DNA of 64,000 bases from Panopea generosa (lineage: Eukaryota > Mollusca > Bivalvia > Adapedonta > Hiatellidae), in assembly GCA_029582155.1 (NCBI GenBank), contig CM055909.1, positions 46,378,412-46,442,411 on the forward strand, written 5' to 3'. The translations under genes were made by a program, and so were the position numbers. The first letter of the stretch is position 1. Each line of letters begins with the position of its first letter. The notes beneath the pieces are model-generated. The model was not told where the DNA came from. It made no database searches and saw nothing but the letters and a program-made list of their open reading frames with translations. Of the stretch, positions 12,501-28,300 are shown piece by piece.

Positions 12501-15500
12501 TGGTTATATATGGCATATCCAGTTTTACTGGTGGAGGAAAACCTCAGACTGTGTAGAACCAACATCCTTCTGCGGGTAACTGGCTAACTTTCTCACATAA
12601 AGTTTTTGGAGCAAGTGGGACTCAAACCTACAACCTTAGCAGTGAGAGGGTGAGAGGTAAGTGATCTTGAGATGGCGCCTTAGACCACTCGGCCACGGAG
12701 GACCCTTCTTAACAGTCAAAGTAGATTTATCAAACAAAACGCATTGGACATGGTACGAAATTAGTGGGGACGTGTTAGATGCAGTGAAAACCTGGCAGGG
12801 ACATAGTAAGAACGTAGTAATAACTTAGAAACTGCACATTTTGACCACACGTCCCTGCTGCGTTCAAAGCTTTTAGGATGCAGTGCTGTCTTCATGCTGT
12901 TCATCTGAGTGTGAGGAGGAACATTAAATTTTCACAAATGTACGAAAAAATGAGAATTTGGCATTTTTAAGAAATAAGTAAGTTAAACACCAGGGAAAAA
13001 GTGAAGGCACATGCCAACAGTGCCTGTAGAAAGCTACGCTAATGAACACAAAGTTTCCATGCATTCACCATTTAACCCTCACTGCTGAGGTTGTGGGTAC
13101 AAGCCCAGCTCGGTCAAAATATGTAATGTGAGCAAGCTTGCTAGTTTAACTTGCCGAAAGGAGGTGGTCCTTACTGAAATTTCTTTTAGGGTCTTCCTCT
13201 ACCAATAAAACTGGATTTGCCATGTGATGAAAATCATGTTAAACTCCATAAACAAACAAATAAAATACATACTCAATCTATAACAAAAAGTTAGGTCACC
13301 AGTTTCATGTGACGCATAACAGATTACCGGTAATACAAATTAAAATTTCAATGTTTTTATAGACTAAACTATATTTGTCAAAATCTGTAGAGAATTTTCA
13401 ACAGATTTTTGTATTCATTCTATAGTATGGCTGAAATGTCAAACAAAAACAGTCCGTCCATCACTCATGGTATCTTGGTAGGAAAAAAAAAAAATTCAGT
13501 GTCCAATTAATCTAATGCGCCATCTCTAGACCAAGGGATAGGCCACATATAACCCTGAAACGAGTTGAAAATAGCGTTTCACCATATTAAAACTACAAAA
13601 TACAACTATTTCATAAATATTTATGTACCCATGCATGCACATACATAACTGATAACTGGCAGGTTAATTTTTACATTCTTTTCAATAGTGTAATTCCAGT
13701 CACACACCCAGCTTTTAAAAAAATGCACTCTATTATAAGGGAATTCCATTGTTATGACTAAATTTTTGTTTTGAGGGCAAGTAACAGAAGATTTCAGTTA
13801 TCACAGTGCCATCAAAGTTCATGGAAATATTTTGCCTTTATCAGCCAATCATACGCCAGTAAACTTGTACTAACATGCATTTTACACGCAACACCAACCG
13901 AGTTACACTGGGAATGAATGTGAAGTTCGTAAACTGAGTTATGTAGTAGGGTACATGTAACAGTAAGTGGGTAAGGGGTTACTGTGTTTCTTAAAGAATT
14001 AGGTAAGTGGTTACAACCCTAACAATAAACTGTTAACCTATCAGCACTCAAGCACGCCTATCTCTGCAATTCACTGATAACTTTCCAACTTGAATTAGCA
14101 GTAAGAAACATGAATGACAATGATACACAATGTCGTATTTATATCAATCACCACTGAGATAAATTGAGCCGAGTATTTTTGAAAGTTAAAGGACAGACTT
14201 GAAATCTCAAACAGATTAAAAATGTTGTCATACATACTCAAAGTGTGACCTTGACCTTTTAGGTACGAGAAGACACATTGTCATGTCATCTTGATAAATT
14301 GAGCAAAGTTAAAGACAAAGTCACAGACCAGACATGCAATATCAAACAAATTGAAAATGTGACCTTGACCTTTGAGGAAAGGTTCTGGGTCTTACATGCG
14401 ACACTTAATTATGTCATGTTGATCAACTGAGCCAAGTGTTTTTAAAACTTATCCATAGGTGACAAAGTTACAGACCGGACAAGAAATCTCACACAGACTG
14501 AAAGTGTTGTCAAACAAACTCAAAGTGTGACCTTGACCTTTGAGGTATGCATGTGGGTCTTACATGTGACACATTGTAATTTCATGCTGATGAATTGAGC
14601 AAAGTGTTTTTTAAATTTATCCATAGGTAACAAAGTTTCAGACCGGACACCAAATCTCAATCAGACTGAAAGTGTCATCAAAGTTAAATTGTGACCTTGA
14701 CCTTTGAAGTGGGATTCTATGTGTAACGCGCGACACATCGTCATGTTATGTTGATGATTTGTAGCTTGTATTAACAAAATCCATCTATGCATGACAAAGT
14801 TAAAAGCCAGACGATGAAAACATAAATTCGGCTTTTAGGTCTCACTTAAGAATTATCTCCCTTACATGACGTTAGCTAGATTCTACACCCAAGAAATTAG
14901 AACTGTGTAAAGCGGTTAGGCAATTTTGTTAAAAATATATAAAATATCATATTTCTTTGTGCAAATGGGAACATTGGAAAATTTTCATGATCTCTGCCAA
15001 GTTTTGATGACATTGGAAACTGTTTGATGAAGCTGTTATAGTTTAAAGATGCGTAGTGATACACTACAACAAATGGGCAGAATTGTCAAAAATGGAAGGT
15101 GCCATCAAACCATTGAAATTGTGAAAGAGCAGCAAGGTCAACCTCATGTTTTTTTCTGCATTATTGGATCAACAGAGGACTATCTATGGGAACAAGGCAC
15201 TTTTAGAACCATTGGTCATAAATTCAGTGTTCCAAAAATGAATTTTCTCTATATGTACAACAGTACAAAATTAATTGTTGTGCGACATGTTCAAATGAAC
15301 TACCTTAACATGCACTCATTTGAATTGAACTTTAACTCCGTGCAAATTGCCATGTCAATGGCTTCCATGTTTGGCACTGTCAGCATTTATTGAATCACTC
15401 TCATTATTACAAAATGTAATTAATGCTGGCACGAGTCAATTAACATAGCCTTTAAGTCATCCTGAGGTAACGTTTACAATCAAGGCTAACTTGGGAGTTA

Positions 15501-18500
15501 AAGAAGAAATTGATTGATTGATTGAATATTTAGCATCATTTTTATGCCAACGAGGGCCAACAGATGATCAGTTACCTTACCACTGTTTCTTGGGATCCTG
15601 AAAGGTTAACCAGTACTCACCCACACCCCATCTCCGCAAGTTACTGATAACATCCACACTTGAATCAGCGGTGAGAGACGAATGATAATGAGACACAATG
15701 TTGTATATCAATCATCACGGAGACTGTTGAAGATAAGCGATGATCATTTAAAAACTGCATGATGATATATCTGTATGGGTGTCATCATGTTACCAATATT
15801 CAAGATTCATCAATTGTTTAGTTTTTTCATCATGGCTATTATGCACCCACCCCCACCGCCATCACCTCCCCATGTCGATAAATGGCAGACAGGGAAAAAA
15901 CATGTTATAACGGAATTAGCATTTCATCAGACAGCACTGTATCAGTATGCCGGGTGTCATTTTACTATTTAACCTCAATTAAAGTGATATCACTTCTTTG
16001 AATAGGTGATATCACTTATTTGAATAGGTGATATAATTTATTTGAATAAGTGATATCACCTATTCGAATAAGTGATATCACCTATTCGGATAAGTGATAT
16101 CCATTATTGAGGTTAAATAGTAAAATGGCACCCCATATGTCAGAACCCATAGTTTACTTTATTGTATTGCAAACTGATAATACTATTTTGAAGTATTATT
16201 GCAAACCAATAATGAACTCCTCAAATATAACATAGTAAATTCTTCGTATCAAACATGTTGCTTTAAACAGTTGCATACCTTGAATTTACGCTTCATGATC
16301 TCTGCACAGGACACAGTTTTTGTGACTGCATTTCCACTGCCATTCCAACACATCTGATTGACAGCAGGTTCCTTTGAATATATAAAAAATTCACCGAACA
16401 TTAATAGAACAAATGTGTCAATGAAAAATCAGTCATGCACTCATAGTGAAAGGTTTACCAGCACACGAGCACACTCATCTCTGTAAATAACTGGTACCTT
16501 TCTCACATGAATCAGATATAAAATACTGAAATGCAGGTGTTCCTCAAGGTTTTGTTTTAGGACCATAGTTGTTTTTAATTTATGTAAATGATATTGCTGA
16601 TTCTTTAATTAGCACAACAAGACTTTTTGCTGTTGATAGCGCTCTTGCAGTATCTACATCTGACACAAAATACATGGAAACTGTAATTAATAACGATTTG
16701 CGACAAATATATAGATCAGCATTTAAGTTGAAGCTTGTCATTCCTTTAACGGTTTTACTAGAAAATAAAATGTTATTACATTCCATTCCGGTATACATAA
16801 TATATTGATATTGACGAAATGGAGAGAATTGTAACTAATGTTGTTATAACTTGTAGTTCAATCCATTTGTATATGTTATATATAAATATGTATTATCATA
16901 TGATGTTAATTATATGTATCATATGTACCAGTAATAAAATATGTTTGAACTTAACAATATTTGAATCAGCGAGAGTTGTTGTTGTTGTATGGTGTTTAGC
17001 ATCGCTTTCAACAATTTTTCAGTCATATCGCGACGGTGCCTACTTGAGACAGTATTTTAAGCGCTGTCACACTGGAGTATCATGCCGCAGACACATGGTA
17101 TGATACCTCACCCAGTCACATTATACTGACACTGGGCCGACCAGACCTAGAACTCTCCTCTAAATGCTGAGCGTCAAGCGAGGAAGCTTCTAGTACCATT
17201 TTTAAAGTCTTTGTGTGTGTTGGTGAAGTGTCTTTATGTCTATTAGCAAGCAGTTCAATTTTAGGCCCAGTGAAAAATAAACTTTTCCTGTTCAGTTCTG
17301 TATTTGGTTTGGGCAGAAAAAAGTTCTGAGATCGTAAAATGAGCAGAATTGGATAATCAGTATTACGTTTATTGAAAATATCTTGAATATAACTAGGAGC
17401 CATCCCGTTATCTGTAACTTTAAACAAAAATTTAACTTTTAAAAGTAAATTTCTTTCATAAACAGACAAGATGTTGAAAGTATTCATAGCTATAAATAAA
17501 CGTTTTCACAATCATAATCAAGAATAACTCTACAAGGATGTTTCTGAAGTGAAGTCATTCATCTTATCTATGTCATCAAGTTTAATGTGCAATGCATCAT
17601 TCTCCAGAAGGTTGCATTTCTAACAAGAAGTAACTTACATTATTTTAGTCTTTTCACAATCATAATCAAGAATAACTCTACAAGGATGTTTCTGAAGTGA
17701 AGTCATTCATCTTATCTATGTCATCAAGTTTAATGTGCAATGCATCATTCTCCAGAAGGTTGCATTTCTAACAAGAAGTAACTTACATTATTTTAGTCTT
17801 TTCAAGTTTGATAGCCATACCATTGTGCTTGCACCATTTAGATTCAGAAATAGACTGTGACATCTTTTGATTTATTAGTATCATATAATGTTGTGACATG
17901 AGCATATAAAGCAGTGTTATCATTGTCTGTGTGAAGTGGCAAATCATTTTAATGAATAACAGAAACAAGAGAGGTCCTAGTATTGACCCTTGGGGCACAC
18001 CACATGTAGCAGAATTATCCTGTGATGAGACATAATTATGTAATAGTTATATGTCCAAGCAGTCGCTTGACACCAGACTGGAACAGATGTGACTGTGACA
18101 GATGTGACGGGGGCAGACATGGCTGGGACAGATGCGACTGGGACAGACGCGACTGGGGCAGATGTGATGGGGACAGAGGTGACATGGGCAGACGTGACTG
18201 GGGCAGACGTGATGTGGACTGTCGTGACTAGTACAGACGTGACTGGAACAGACTTGATGGGGGCAGACGTGATGGAGGGACAGACGTGACTGAAACAGAC
18301 GTGACAGGGACAGACATGACTAGGACAGTTGTGACTGGGACACACGCAATAGGACAGATATGACAAGGGCAGACGTGACAGGGGACAGTCGTGACAGGGA
18401 CAGACATGAGGGGTACCGATGTGATGGGGACAGACGTGACTGGGACAGATGTGACTGGGACAGAATTGACTAGGACAGACATAACTGGGACAGCTGTGAC

Positions 18501-19333
18501 TGTGACAGATTTGACTGTTACAGTCATGACTGTTACAGACATGACTGTGACACGTGACTGTGACAGTTGTGACCGGGACAGATGTGACCAGGACAGATGT
18601 GACTGTGACAGATGTGACTGTGACAGACATTACTGTGACACGTGACTGTGACAGTTGTGACCAGAACAGACATGACCTAGACAAACGTGACTGGGACAGA
18701 TGTGACCTTGACAGAAGTGACTGTGGCAGACGTGACTGAGAAAGACGCGACTGTGACAGACATGACTGGGACAGATGTGACTGTAACAGAAGTGACTGAC
18801 AGATGTGACTGACAGATTTGACTGTGACAGACATGATTGACTGACATGACTGTGACAGATGTGACTATGACTGTGACAGATGTGGCTGTAGCAGATGTGA
18901 CTGTGACAGACATGATTGTGACAGATGTGACTGTGACAGACATGACTGTGACAGATGTGATTGTGACAGACATAACTAAGACAGATGTGACTGTGACAGA
19001 TGTGAGATGTGACTGTGGCAAATGTGACTGACAGACGTGATTGTGACAGATGTGACTGTGACAGACATGACTGTGACAGATGTTACTATGACTGTGACAG
19101 ATGTGGCTGTAGCAGATGTGACTGTGACAGACGTGATTGTGACAGAAATGACTGTGACAGATGTGACTGTGACAGACATGACTAAGACAGATGAGACTGG
19201 GACAGATGTGACTGTGACAGATGTGAGATGTGACTGTGGCAGATGTGACTGTGACAGATGTGATTGTGACAGATGTGACTGTGACAGATGTGACTGTGAC
19301 AGACATGACTGTTATAATAATAATAATAATAAT

Positions 19334-19389
<56 letters not shown>

Positions 19390-22300
19390 TAATATCTTTA
19401 TTTATAGAAGGTAACACATTATGACATAATACAAGTGAATTCAAGGTACACATCATATTTTTTATGGCCTTCTGCAACAACATTTAAAACATTACAATAT
19501 AACATTACAAATTACAATGTATAAATACTTGTGACAAACACTCAATTTATCAAAGAATGCAAATATTAGCCTTTATGTATTTGAACATTTATACTATTTT
19601 ATTCAAACAATAACAAAAATCATTTATAAGGTGATTGGAGAAGGTAATTTCTATACTGACATTTAAATGAGTGAATATTTGAAAGATGTCTTATAGATTC
19701 TGGTATAGCAATCCATATTAGTGTGCTAGTATAACTAAAGCTATATTTTTAAATAATTGGTGCAAGCCTTTTGAGTAACAAATTCTTTTCTATCAAATAG
19801 ATCGTAAGTTATATGATGTATTATTTGAAAATGTCAAAAGGTTTGATATATAGGGTGGTGCAATATTTTTAATAGCTTGAAATACTAAAACAGCAGTGTG
19901 ATAAAAACATCTTTTGGGAAATGGAAGCCATTTCAATTTATTGAACATTTCTTGAGAATTTGTTTTCAATGGCTTAATATTTAGTATTATTCTCACTGCT
20001 CTTTTCTGAGATTTATATATTGTATTTTGTATAAGTTTACCTTTTTCCCAAACAATACAACAATAATCAAATGCTGACATTACGTAGGCATAATGTAAAA
20101 CAATACTTTCATATCATATATTAAATAATATGATATTCTTCTAAGAAAGGCTATTTTTTAGTTTAATTTGGCACATATTTTAGTAAGCGGAGTTTTCCAT
20201 GATAGGGTATTGTCTATATCAACACCTAATAATTTCTGAGTGGTAACATTTTCTACAAACACAATGTTAATGATTAAATTTTGTTCCTTTTTATTTCTTA
20301 ACTTGTATTTCGTAGCAATAACCATGCATTTTGTTTTTTTCAGGATGTAATGACATGTCATTAGTTGTACACCATCTGCTTATTGAATTTAATCTGTTCT
20401 GGAGTTAATTTTGCATTTCTAATAAATTATTTGATGTTTCACAAATTGTGGTATCATCAGCATAGATATCAGTACTTCCAGTTTCAGAAATAAAAGCGAT
20501 GTCATTCATATATAAAAGAAAAAGTAGTGGCCCTAAGATAGACCCTTGTGGTACGCCAGATTTTATCGAAAGCATATCTGATTTTAGATTTTTCACTCTA
20601 ATTAATTGTTTTCTATTCAAGATATGATTTAAACAGTTGAACAGCTAATTCGGAAAAATGGTAAGTTTCAATTTGTGAATTAATATATCATGATTGAAAA
20701 CTTTGAGTAAATCGAAAAATACAGCACCAACAAAATTTCCTAAATCTACATCTTTAAGCCATGTGTCTATGAGATGAGTCAAAGCAAGAATGATTTTTCA
20801 TAAATCCTGATTGGGTATCATGAATAATTTTATACTTTTTAAAATAGTCTTGTATCTGGTTTGCTATATGTCATTCAAATATTTTTGATATTGTTGGCAA
20901 AATGGGTATGGGACGGTAATTATTAGGATTATTTCTATCTCCTCCCTGTAGATTTATTTATGTTAAGTTTACATATAAGTTTTCGCACTTCGAATGGAGT
21001 TACCAGTATTGGTTCAATTTTGAATTCAATATTGCGTAATTTTGCATCAAGTTTACATTCTAATTCTGCAAAATTTTCTTTGACAAAAGATGTTTTTATA
21101 ATGATATCCTATATATTTAAAAAATGTTTTATAATTTGGTCATTATATATGGCATAAAAAGCCCATGTTCATTTCCTTTACCTGTACTCGCAATACTTTT
21201 AACATTTTTCCATAAGTAACTTTTATTATCTTTAATAGCATTGTTATAGAAATTCTTTTTACTTTCCTTAATCAGTGATGATATTTTATTTCGCATTTGT
21301 TTGTATTCATCAAACCTTTTGTTTTTGTGTAATTTATCCATCATACATACTGCTTCCTTAATCTCACTCGTAAACCAACTAGGTTGGGTGTCATATTTAA
21401 TTCTTTTTTCTTTCATAGGAGCATGCTTAGTAAGAACCGAATTGATTATAGAATATAATAGAGTTAGAGATTGGTTTGGATTATCAATATATTCAATAAC
21501 ATCAAGTGAATAATTGGCTAAGTCATTCAAAAATATAGTTTCACTGAATTTCTTGAAACATCTGTACTTAATTGTGTCATGGCAATTTCTTTTCGATTTT
21601 ATACTACCCATGCGCTGTGTAAAACAAACAGGATAGTGATTGCTAATGCTGTATACAGGCACTATAACATCTGATATTAAATCAGGCATATTTGTATAAT
21701 ATATATGATATATAAATATATTAGAACTGGATTTACATATTCTAGTTGGTGATTTAATCATTTGTGTAAGACCAAATTTCACAAAAGTGTCATGCCATCT
21801 TTTTATACTACAGTTTTCAACATTAGTATCCAATAAACTGTTGATATTGAAATCCCCAAGCATATAGGTTTAAAGATCTAAGTGATCGACTTTATCTAAT
21901 ATTGATCCAAAAGACACGATCCATGACTGAATTTCATTTGGTGCTCTATATAATTTATAAAGTGTAGCAAAAATGGTTTACAATTTGGACATTTTATTTC
22001 TATACATATTTCTATGTCATCGCAATCTAAATCGCAATGTATTCGATATGGAATGTTAGACTTTATATATACTACAACACCTCCGCCTCTTTTAATAACC
22101 CTGTCCTTACGTTCGATTTAAAAATTGGGTATCTGTACGTTATTGTCTTCAATACTTGGTGAACAAAATGTTTCAACAATTCCCGAGATATAAGTTGCGT
22201 TACATTGACTTAGTTGATATTTGATTTCATCAAGTTTTGGAAGTGTATGCTGTATGTTTATATTAGCAATGTGTAATCCCTTAGTAGTATAATTAAACAC

Positions 22301-25300
22301 GTTTGATGTATGCAAATGCGCATTATCATGTCCAGTTATGAAATCAACATAATCATCAGCATTAGTATTTGGGCTGATGGTTTCATTTTCCACCGTATTA
22401 TCTGTATTGGCCGATTCAATTTAACAGTATCTGATCCTGCAGATATATTGACTGGTATGGTTCTTATAGAAGTATTATAAGCGTTATTTTGCATACATTC
22501 ATTTAAAGACGATAAACAAGATACTGGACAAGATAACGAATCCCTACATCCACAATTATCAACCTTGCATGTGTTTTGACATACAGTTCTATAAGTGATC
22601 TGTTTTTTATTAATTAGCAAACATTTATTAGATAAATAATTACTTATATTATCATGTGATATATGTGACTGCCACAGACGTGACTGAAACAGATGTGACT
22701 GTGACAGATGTGACTGTGACAGACGTGACTGTGACAGACGTGACTGAAACAGATGTGACTGTGACAGACGTGACTGTGACAGACGTGACTGAAACAGATG
22801 GGACTGTGACAGATGGGACTGTGACAGATGTACCCAATGATGTTCAGTATAAAAATGTTTTCGTAGTTCATTAAAAACTCTAATAATCCTAAATGCTTGG
22901 CCTCTTTCGCATGGGTCCTTTTCTAGTTATTCAAAATATTTATGTTTCTGTGCGTACACTTGGTTTAATAATAATGCTTGCGTTTTTATGGTCTATATGA
23001 TTTTTGTCCCCGACGGCAATTTAATACATCACTATCGGGTTATATGTTGGCTAGTAGATCACAGCTAAAGTACACTTATCACACGTGTCATGCGTCCTTG
23101 ATTTGTTATAACCCTCTATAGCAGTTTTTGTACTCTGATTTGTAGGACTGAATCACAAGCTGTGACTGAGTGTGGTGACATATAAAAGGTACTTTCAAAA
23201 CGCACTATATATATATATATATATTTTTTTTTTTTTTAATTTTTTTTTTAATTTTTTAAATTTTTAATTTGTCTTTCCAAACCATCAACAATTCCTACCT
23301 ACCGACCCAGTTTTTTTCCCAACATGTCACAGGAAACAAAATTTTTTTTTTATTTGGTCTTATAGTATTTTTTGAACATATAAATCCAACAGTGCTAATT
23401 TTAAGAACGTGTCCAAGCATTTGTGCTTCTTACCATTCGGACAAAGTTTGATCTTCTAAATGGGATAATAAGAACTAGAGAGATACAGTTAACAGGAAAA
23501 TGTGACATACTTATTCAGCATAAAACTTCAACCTCAATCTTCAATATACCACACAATAATTTCTTCTGAACTACATTCATAACACTTATCATAACAAGAA
23601 GTGTTTTTAAAATTACCAGGTTACGAAGAGGTAGCCTCACCTGAGATTGAAGTTTTATGCTGAATAAATATGTCAGATTTGTGAATAGCTTGAAACACAA
23701 TTTTCTGTTGAATTACATATATTAGAATAAAACACTCAGTTTCATTAAAATGATAAAAAAAACTTTTGACCACATGTTGTACAGCTGGTGAATAACCAGG
23801 AGATATTTATATTTTTAAATTTTTATAATGTTCATTTTGCTTCCACAAATTGACACTGAAAAAACACGATCACTTTCTAAATAATCAGTAAAGAATTACA
23901 ACTGTTAGTTTTATAAATGATTGATTGATTGGATATTCAGCGTCATTTTTATGCCATCTAGGTTAACAATCCATCAGTCAATCAAGACATTCTTTCATGG
24001 GACCCTGGATGGTTAACCAGTACTTGAGCACACCCCATCTTCACAAGTAATTTATAACTTTCCCACTTGATTCATCGGTGAGAGAAAAATGATAATGAGT
24101 ATCAATCATCAGTGAGACTGTGGCTGGTTGGGGAACTCACCCTTAGATTGATAGCCAGATGCACTACAGACTGAGCTAACAGGCCTGTTTTACAAAAGAA
24201 TAGAACTGAAATCAGCAAAAAAACGCTAGGGGCACACTTGCTGAAATACATATACAATCTTATGCAACCTTTTTTTCAACACTACTATTTTTCCTATGGA
24301 GGATCTACTCTTTAAAAAAATCAGCACAATCTGCCCCTAAACATCCATATTTCATTAAAATCCTCTATATTTCTACTGAAAAACCTGTGTGTCCATTCAG
24401 ATTTTGCGTTGTGCCCACCTCCGCCACCCCTCCCAAACTGGAATCCTGGATCTGCTCGTGATTTCAGTTATATAATGGCAGTCAGCACACCTAGAGTCCC
24501 TGGGATCCTATAGGTAGTTAACCAGTAACAGACACACATACTCTTATCTCTGCAAGTCACTGACTACTTCCTCACATACTATCATGTGGGAGATTCATAG
24601 CCACAGAACAATGTTCATATCCAATCATAAGAAAGACTCTGACTGAGAGGTGATTCTAATTCATCACCTCCGTATTGAGTCAGACGTCTTACAGACTCAG
24701 CCAGACGTGTCCAGAATTGGAAAGCTTGTAAGGAAATTCAAGTTAACCAGCAAAATCATTTTTTTTATTTTTAGTAAAAATGATCTTGACCATGATAAGA
24801 TTGACGACAAAACCAATTCCTTGCTTTATTTGCCTGTCAGGGGTACTACGCCCTTGCATAACAAGTCAGAGATACCCCGAGTTGCGTCATTTCGAACAAC
24901 CCTAGTGACAAAGTGACATGTGTAATCAAACTTTATTACACCCGGCATCTGTTTCACTAACATATACTTAAATACTGAAAATCTTAAAAATCTAACGAAA
25001 AGCAGCCAGGTGATCATGATTTTTAGACTGGTTCCAGTATAACTGCACATTGCTTCATTGATATCGATTATATAATAAATGAATAACCAGTCAAAACTTA
25101 GTTACTTTTTTAAGTATTTAAGTAAAATGTTGGTGAAACAGAAGCCTGTGATTGGTCAAAACTTTAACTTAATACGCAAGGCATAGTATATGCACAAACT
25201 TTCATCAGAGTATCTTAAAAAGAAAAAAAACATAAGTTATTGAGTGAAAAATCATTTTTCAATTTTTAGCAACAATAACCTTCACTTTGGTCCAATTAAC

Positions 25301-28300
25301 CTCAAAACAAACGCCAAATTTAATCAAATATCTTAAAAGTTACCTTAATTTATTGGGTGAAACCATTTCTAGACATAGGAACAAGCGCACAGACAGAAGT
25401 TGCACAATATGCATCTCCTTATTCTTTGAATGGCAGACAGGGACATGAAAACAAATATAGGTTTTCTCTAATGAGATGAAAGTTGAAAGAAAATTATCAT
25501 TAAATGTTCACATATAATGTATCATATTTTAAATGTTAGTTGGTTAATTAGAATATGCAGTCTTGCCACAGATGACCAACTCTTGTCAACGTTTTAACGA
25601 ATTATAGGTAAATCGTGCACAACATTATGCATGTGATAAAAACAAGTGTTATCAGTGTTGCATGATCATTAATTTGATGTTTTTGTGACTGCATTTTAAA
25701 ATTAAACCAAAGTGATAAACTTCACTTCTATTTAAAAAAAAGAAATGTCACTGGTAAGTGTCATATGGCTCCCAAATGAAAATAATGATATATTTTATAA
25801 TAGGTAGCCATTTAAATGTATCCATGACTATGAACAGTAATGGACTGACATTTCAGACTGGACATGCAATTTCATGTTTTTCACATTAAAGTGTGACCTT
25901 GACCTTAGTTTAAACAATATTTTATTCACATAAGTACATATATTTAGCATACATTTAACAATAAAGTCATACGTTTAACGAATTATGTGGAAAGGATACA
26001 GAAAAAAGCTTTAGAAGCTTGTGTGAATCTGCTTCCATAACAGTTATTTTACATTTCTTATAAACTTTATCATATTGTTCCGAAATAATTTCAATTTGGC
26101 CAAATGTGCAAAAATTGGTTAAAGAAATAATGGTTTATTCAGAATATTTCAAAAACTAAAAAAGAGACTATTGGTTGAAGAGAAGGAAAGAAAGAAAGAG
26201 ACTCCACTGATTTTATTTTCTTTATCGGTTCATTCCGATACAGGGGATAGGTATTTTCCAAGTTTATGTTTATCAATCCAATCCATTCATTAACCATTGT
26301 TTCTTACTATCCAAGATCAAATAGAGGCGTGTTGTTATAATTAAGTAGGTAAAAAAACATAACAAGTCATTATCTATTTAACTGTGTGCGATATTCAAAA
26401 CGTTTGGTCTTTATAATATAATTTTGAACGGTCATAAAAATCGAGTTGTTGTGAGTTAATGTAAGATTTTCATTACCATACAGAAGATCATTCAAGGAAG
26501 GATCATGTGGATAAGCTAATTTTATTTCAGTCATCATTCTTTGTCTATATTGGTGAAATAGTCTGCACCTGAATAAATAATGATATGTGTCCTCAATTTC
26601 ACCACAAAGACAATTTGGACTTGCAACTATGTTTTTATTGAATAAATGTTGATTCAAGTTACTGCAATTTGTACGAAGTCGTGTATGATATATTTGGGCA
26701 GTTCCGTTTCCTGTATAATAATGATTTGGAACCTTTGGTTTATTAGCGTTGATATTTGATTTGAATATATTAAGGGAAGGCGACTCTCTTATGAGGTGAG
26801 GAAGAGAATTCCATTCACGCACAGAAGACGGTAAGAATGAGTTAAAATATAATTGAGTATTACATGAAAACGTCCTAAGGTCTTGTGCATTTCGAATGTT
26901 ATAGCCAACAAGATTCCCAACATTTTCAGGTAAGAGTGAACATAGGTACGAAGGAGATAGTCCATTATGCATTTTGTAATAAAGGATAAGTTTGTGTTTT
27001 TGTCTTCTTGTTTTTAAGGATTCCCAACAGGTCTCTTTGTACAGAGCTGATATAGAAACAAGTTTTGTTGCTCCCGTTACTATTCTTGCTGCTTCCAACT
27101 GAATCTTTTCTATTTCATTAACTTCATACAAAGTGCAATTATCCCAGACAATGTTAGCATATTCTAGAATTGGACGTATAAAAGTAGTATATATAATCTC
27201 AAGTGATTTTCTATCTAATTGAAATTTTAAAAGTCGCATAATGTTTATTCTTTTCCATGCCTTTTCTTTTATGTATTGAATGTGTTCATGCCATGATCCA
27301 TTATTTGAAAAAGTAAGGCCCAGATGTTTATGAGTAATAACTTCTTGTATAACAGTTTGATTCATAGAAATATTTGGATGTATCGGTTTGTTGATTTTAT
27401 GGGTAATAACCATCGATTCTGTTTTATTTGGATTAAAATTAACAAGCCATTTATCAGCCCAGTTGTGAATTTTTCTGAGATCAGAATTTAACATAGAAGC
27501 GGCAAGATCTGGTGATTCTACTATAATAAAAAGACTAGTATCATCAGCAAATAATTTTATGGATGAGCTTATATTTTCTACAATATCATTTATATAGACA
27601 AGGAACAACAGAGGCCCTAGGATAGATCCCTGGGGTACCCCGGTTTTCAAACTAGACATATCGGATGTACAGCTGGATACGACAACACATTGATTACGAT
27701 TTTCTAGGTAATTACTTAACCATGATAGGAGAGTTCCTGTTATTCCAACAGCATTTAGTTTAATAAGGAGTCCCTTGTGCCAAACCCTGTCAAAAGCTTT
27801 AGATATATCACAAAAGACTGTACGTATTTCTTTACATATGATGTTAAGGTCTGGGTATTTCTACAAGTTAATGCAAGTGACAATTCATCATGACATGTTG
27901 ATCACTTGTGTCAAGCTATTTTAAAATCCATCCATGTAAGACAAAGTTACAGATAAGACATGAAATATTAAACAAACTGAAAGTGTGACCTTGACCTTTA
28001 TGGTAAGGTTCTGGGTCTTACACATGACAGGTCATCATGACATGTCAATCAATCCATCAATTGAGCTAAGTGTTTTTGAAATCCATCCACGTATGACAAA
28101 GTTAAGGACCAGACACGACACAAAATCTCACACAGACTCAAAGTGTTGTTAAACAAACTCAAAGTGTGACCTTGACCTTTGAGGTACAGGTGTGGGTCTT
28201 ACATGCCACACGTCATCATGTCATGCTGATGAATTGAGCCAAGTCTTTTTAAAATTTATTCATAGGTGACAAAGTTACAGTCTAGACACAAATCTCAAAC

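Noticed and set aside
15049..15393. 114-codon plus-strand gene
   Set aside because: No family similarity, no splice or promoter support, and position inside an intron of the opposite strand gene; chance frame is more likely.
17977..19483. Long open frames (up to 285 codons) with Ser-Val-Thr or Ser-His-Val-Cys repeats on both strands
   Set aside because: They are the translation of a 15-bp minisatellite whose period is a multiple of three, which keeps several frames open on both strands. There is no non-repeat domain or credible start context.
22644..22874. Overlapping Val-Thr-Asp-rich frames on both strands
   Set aside because: Same 15-bp minisatellite on the far side of the LINE.
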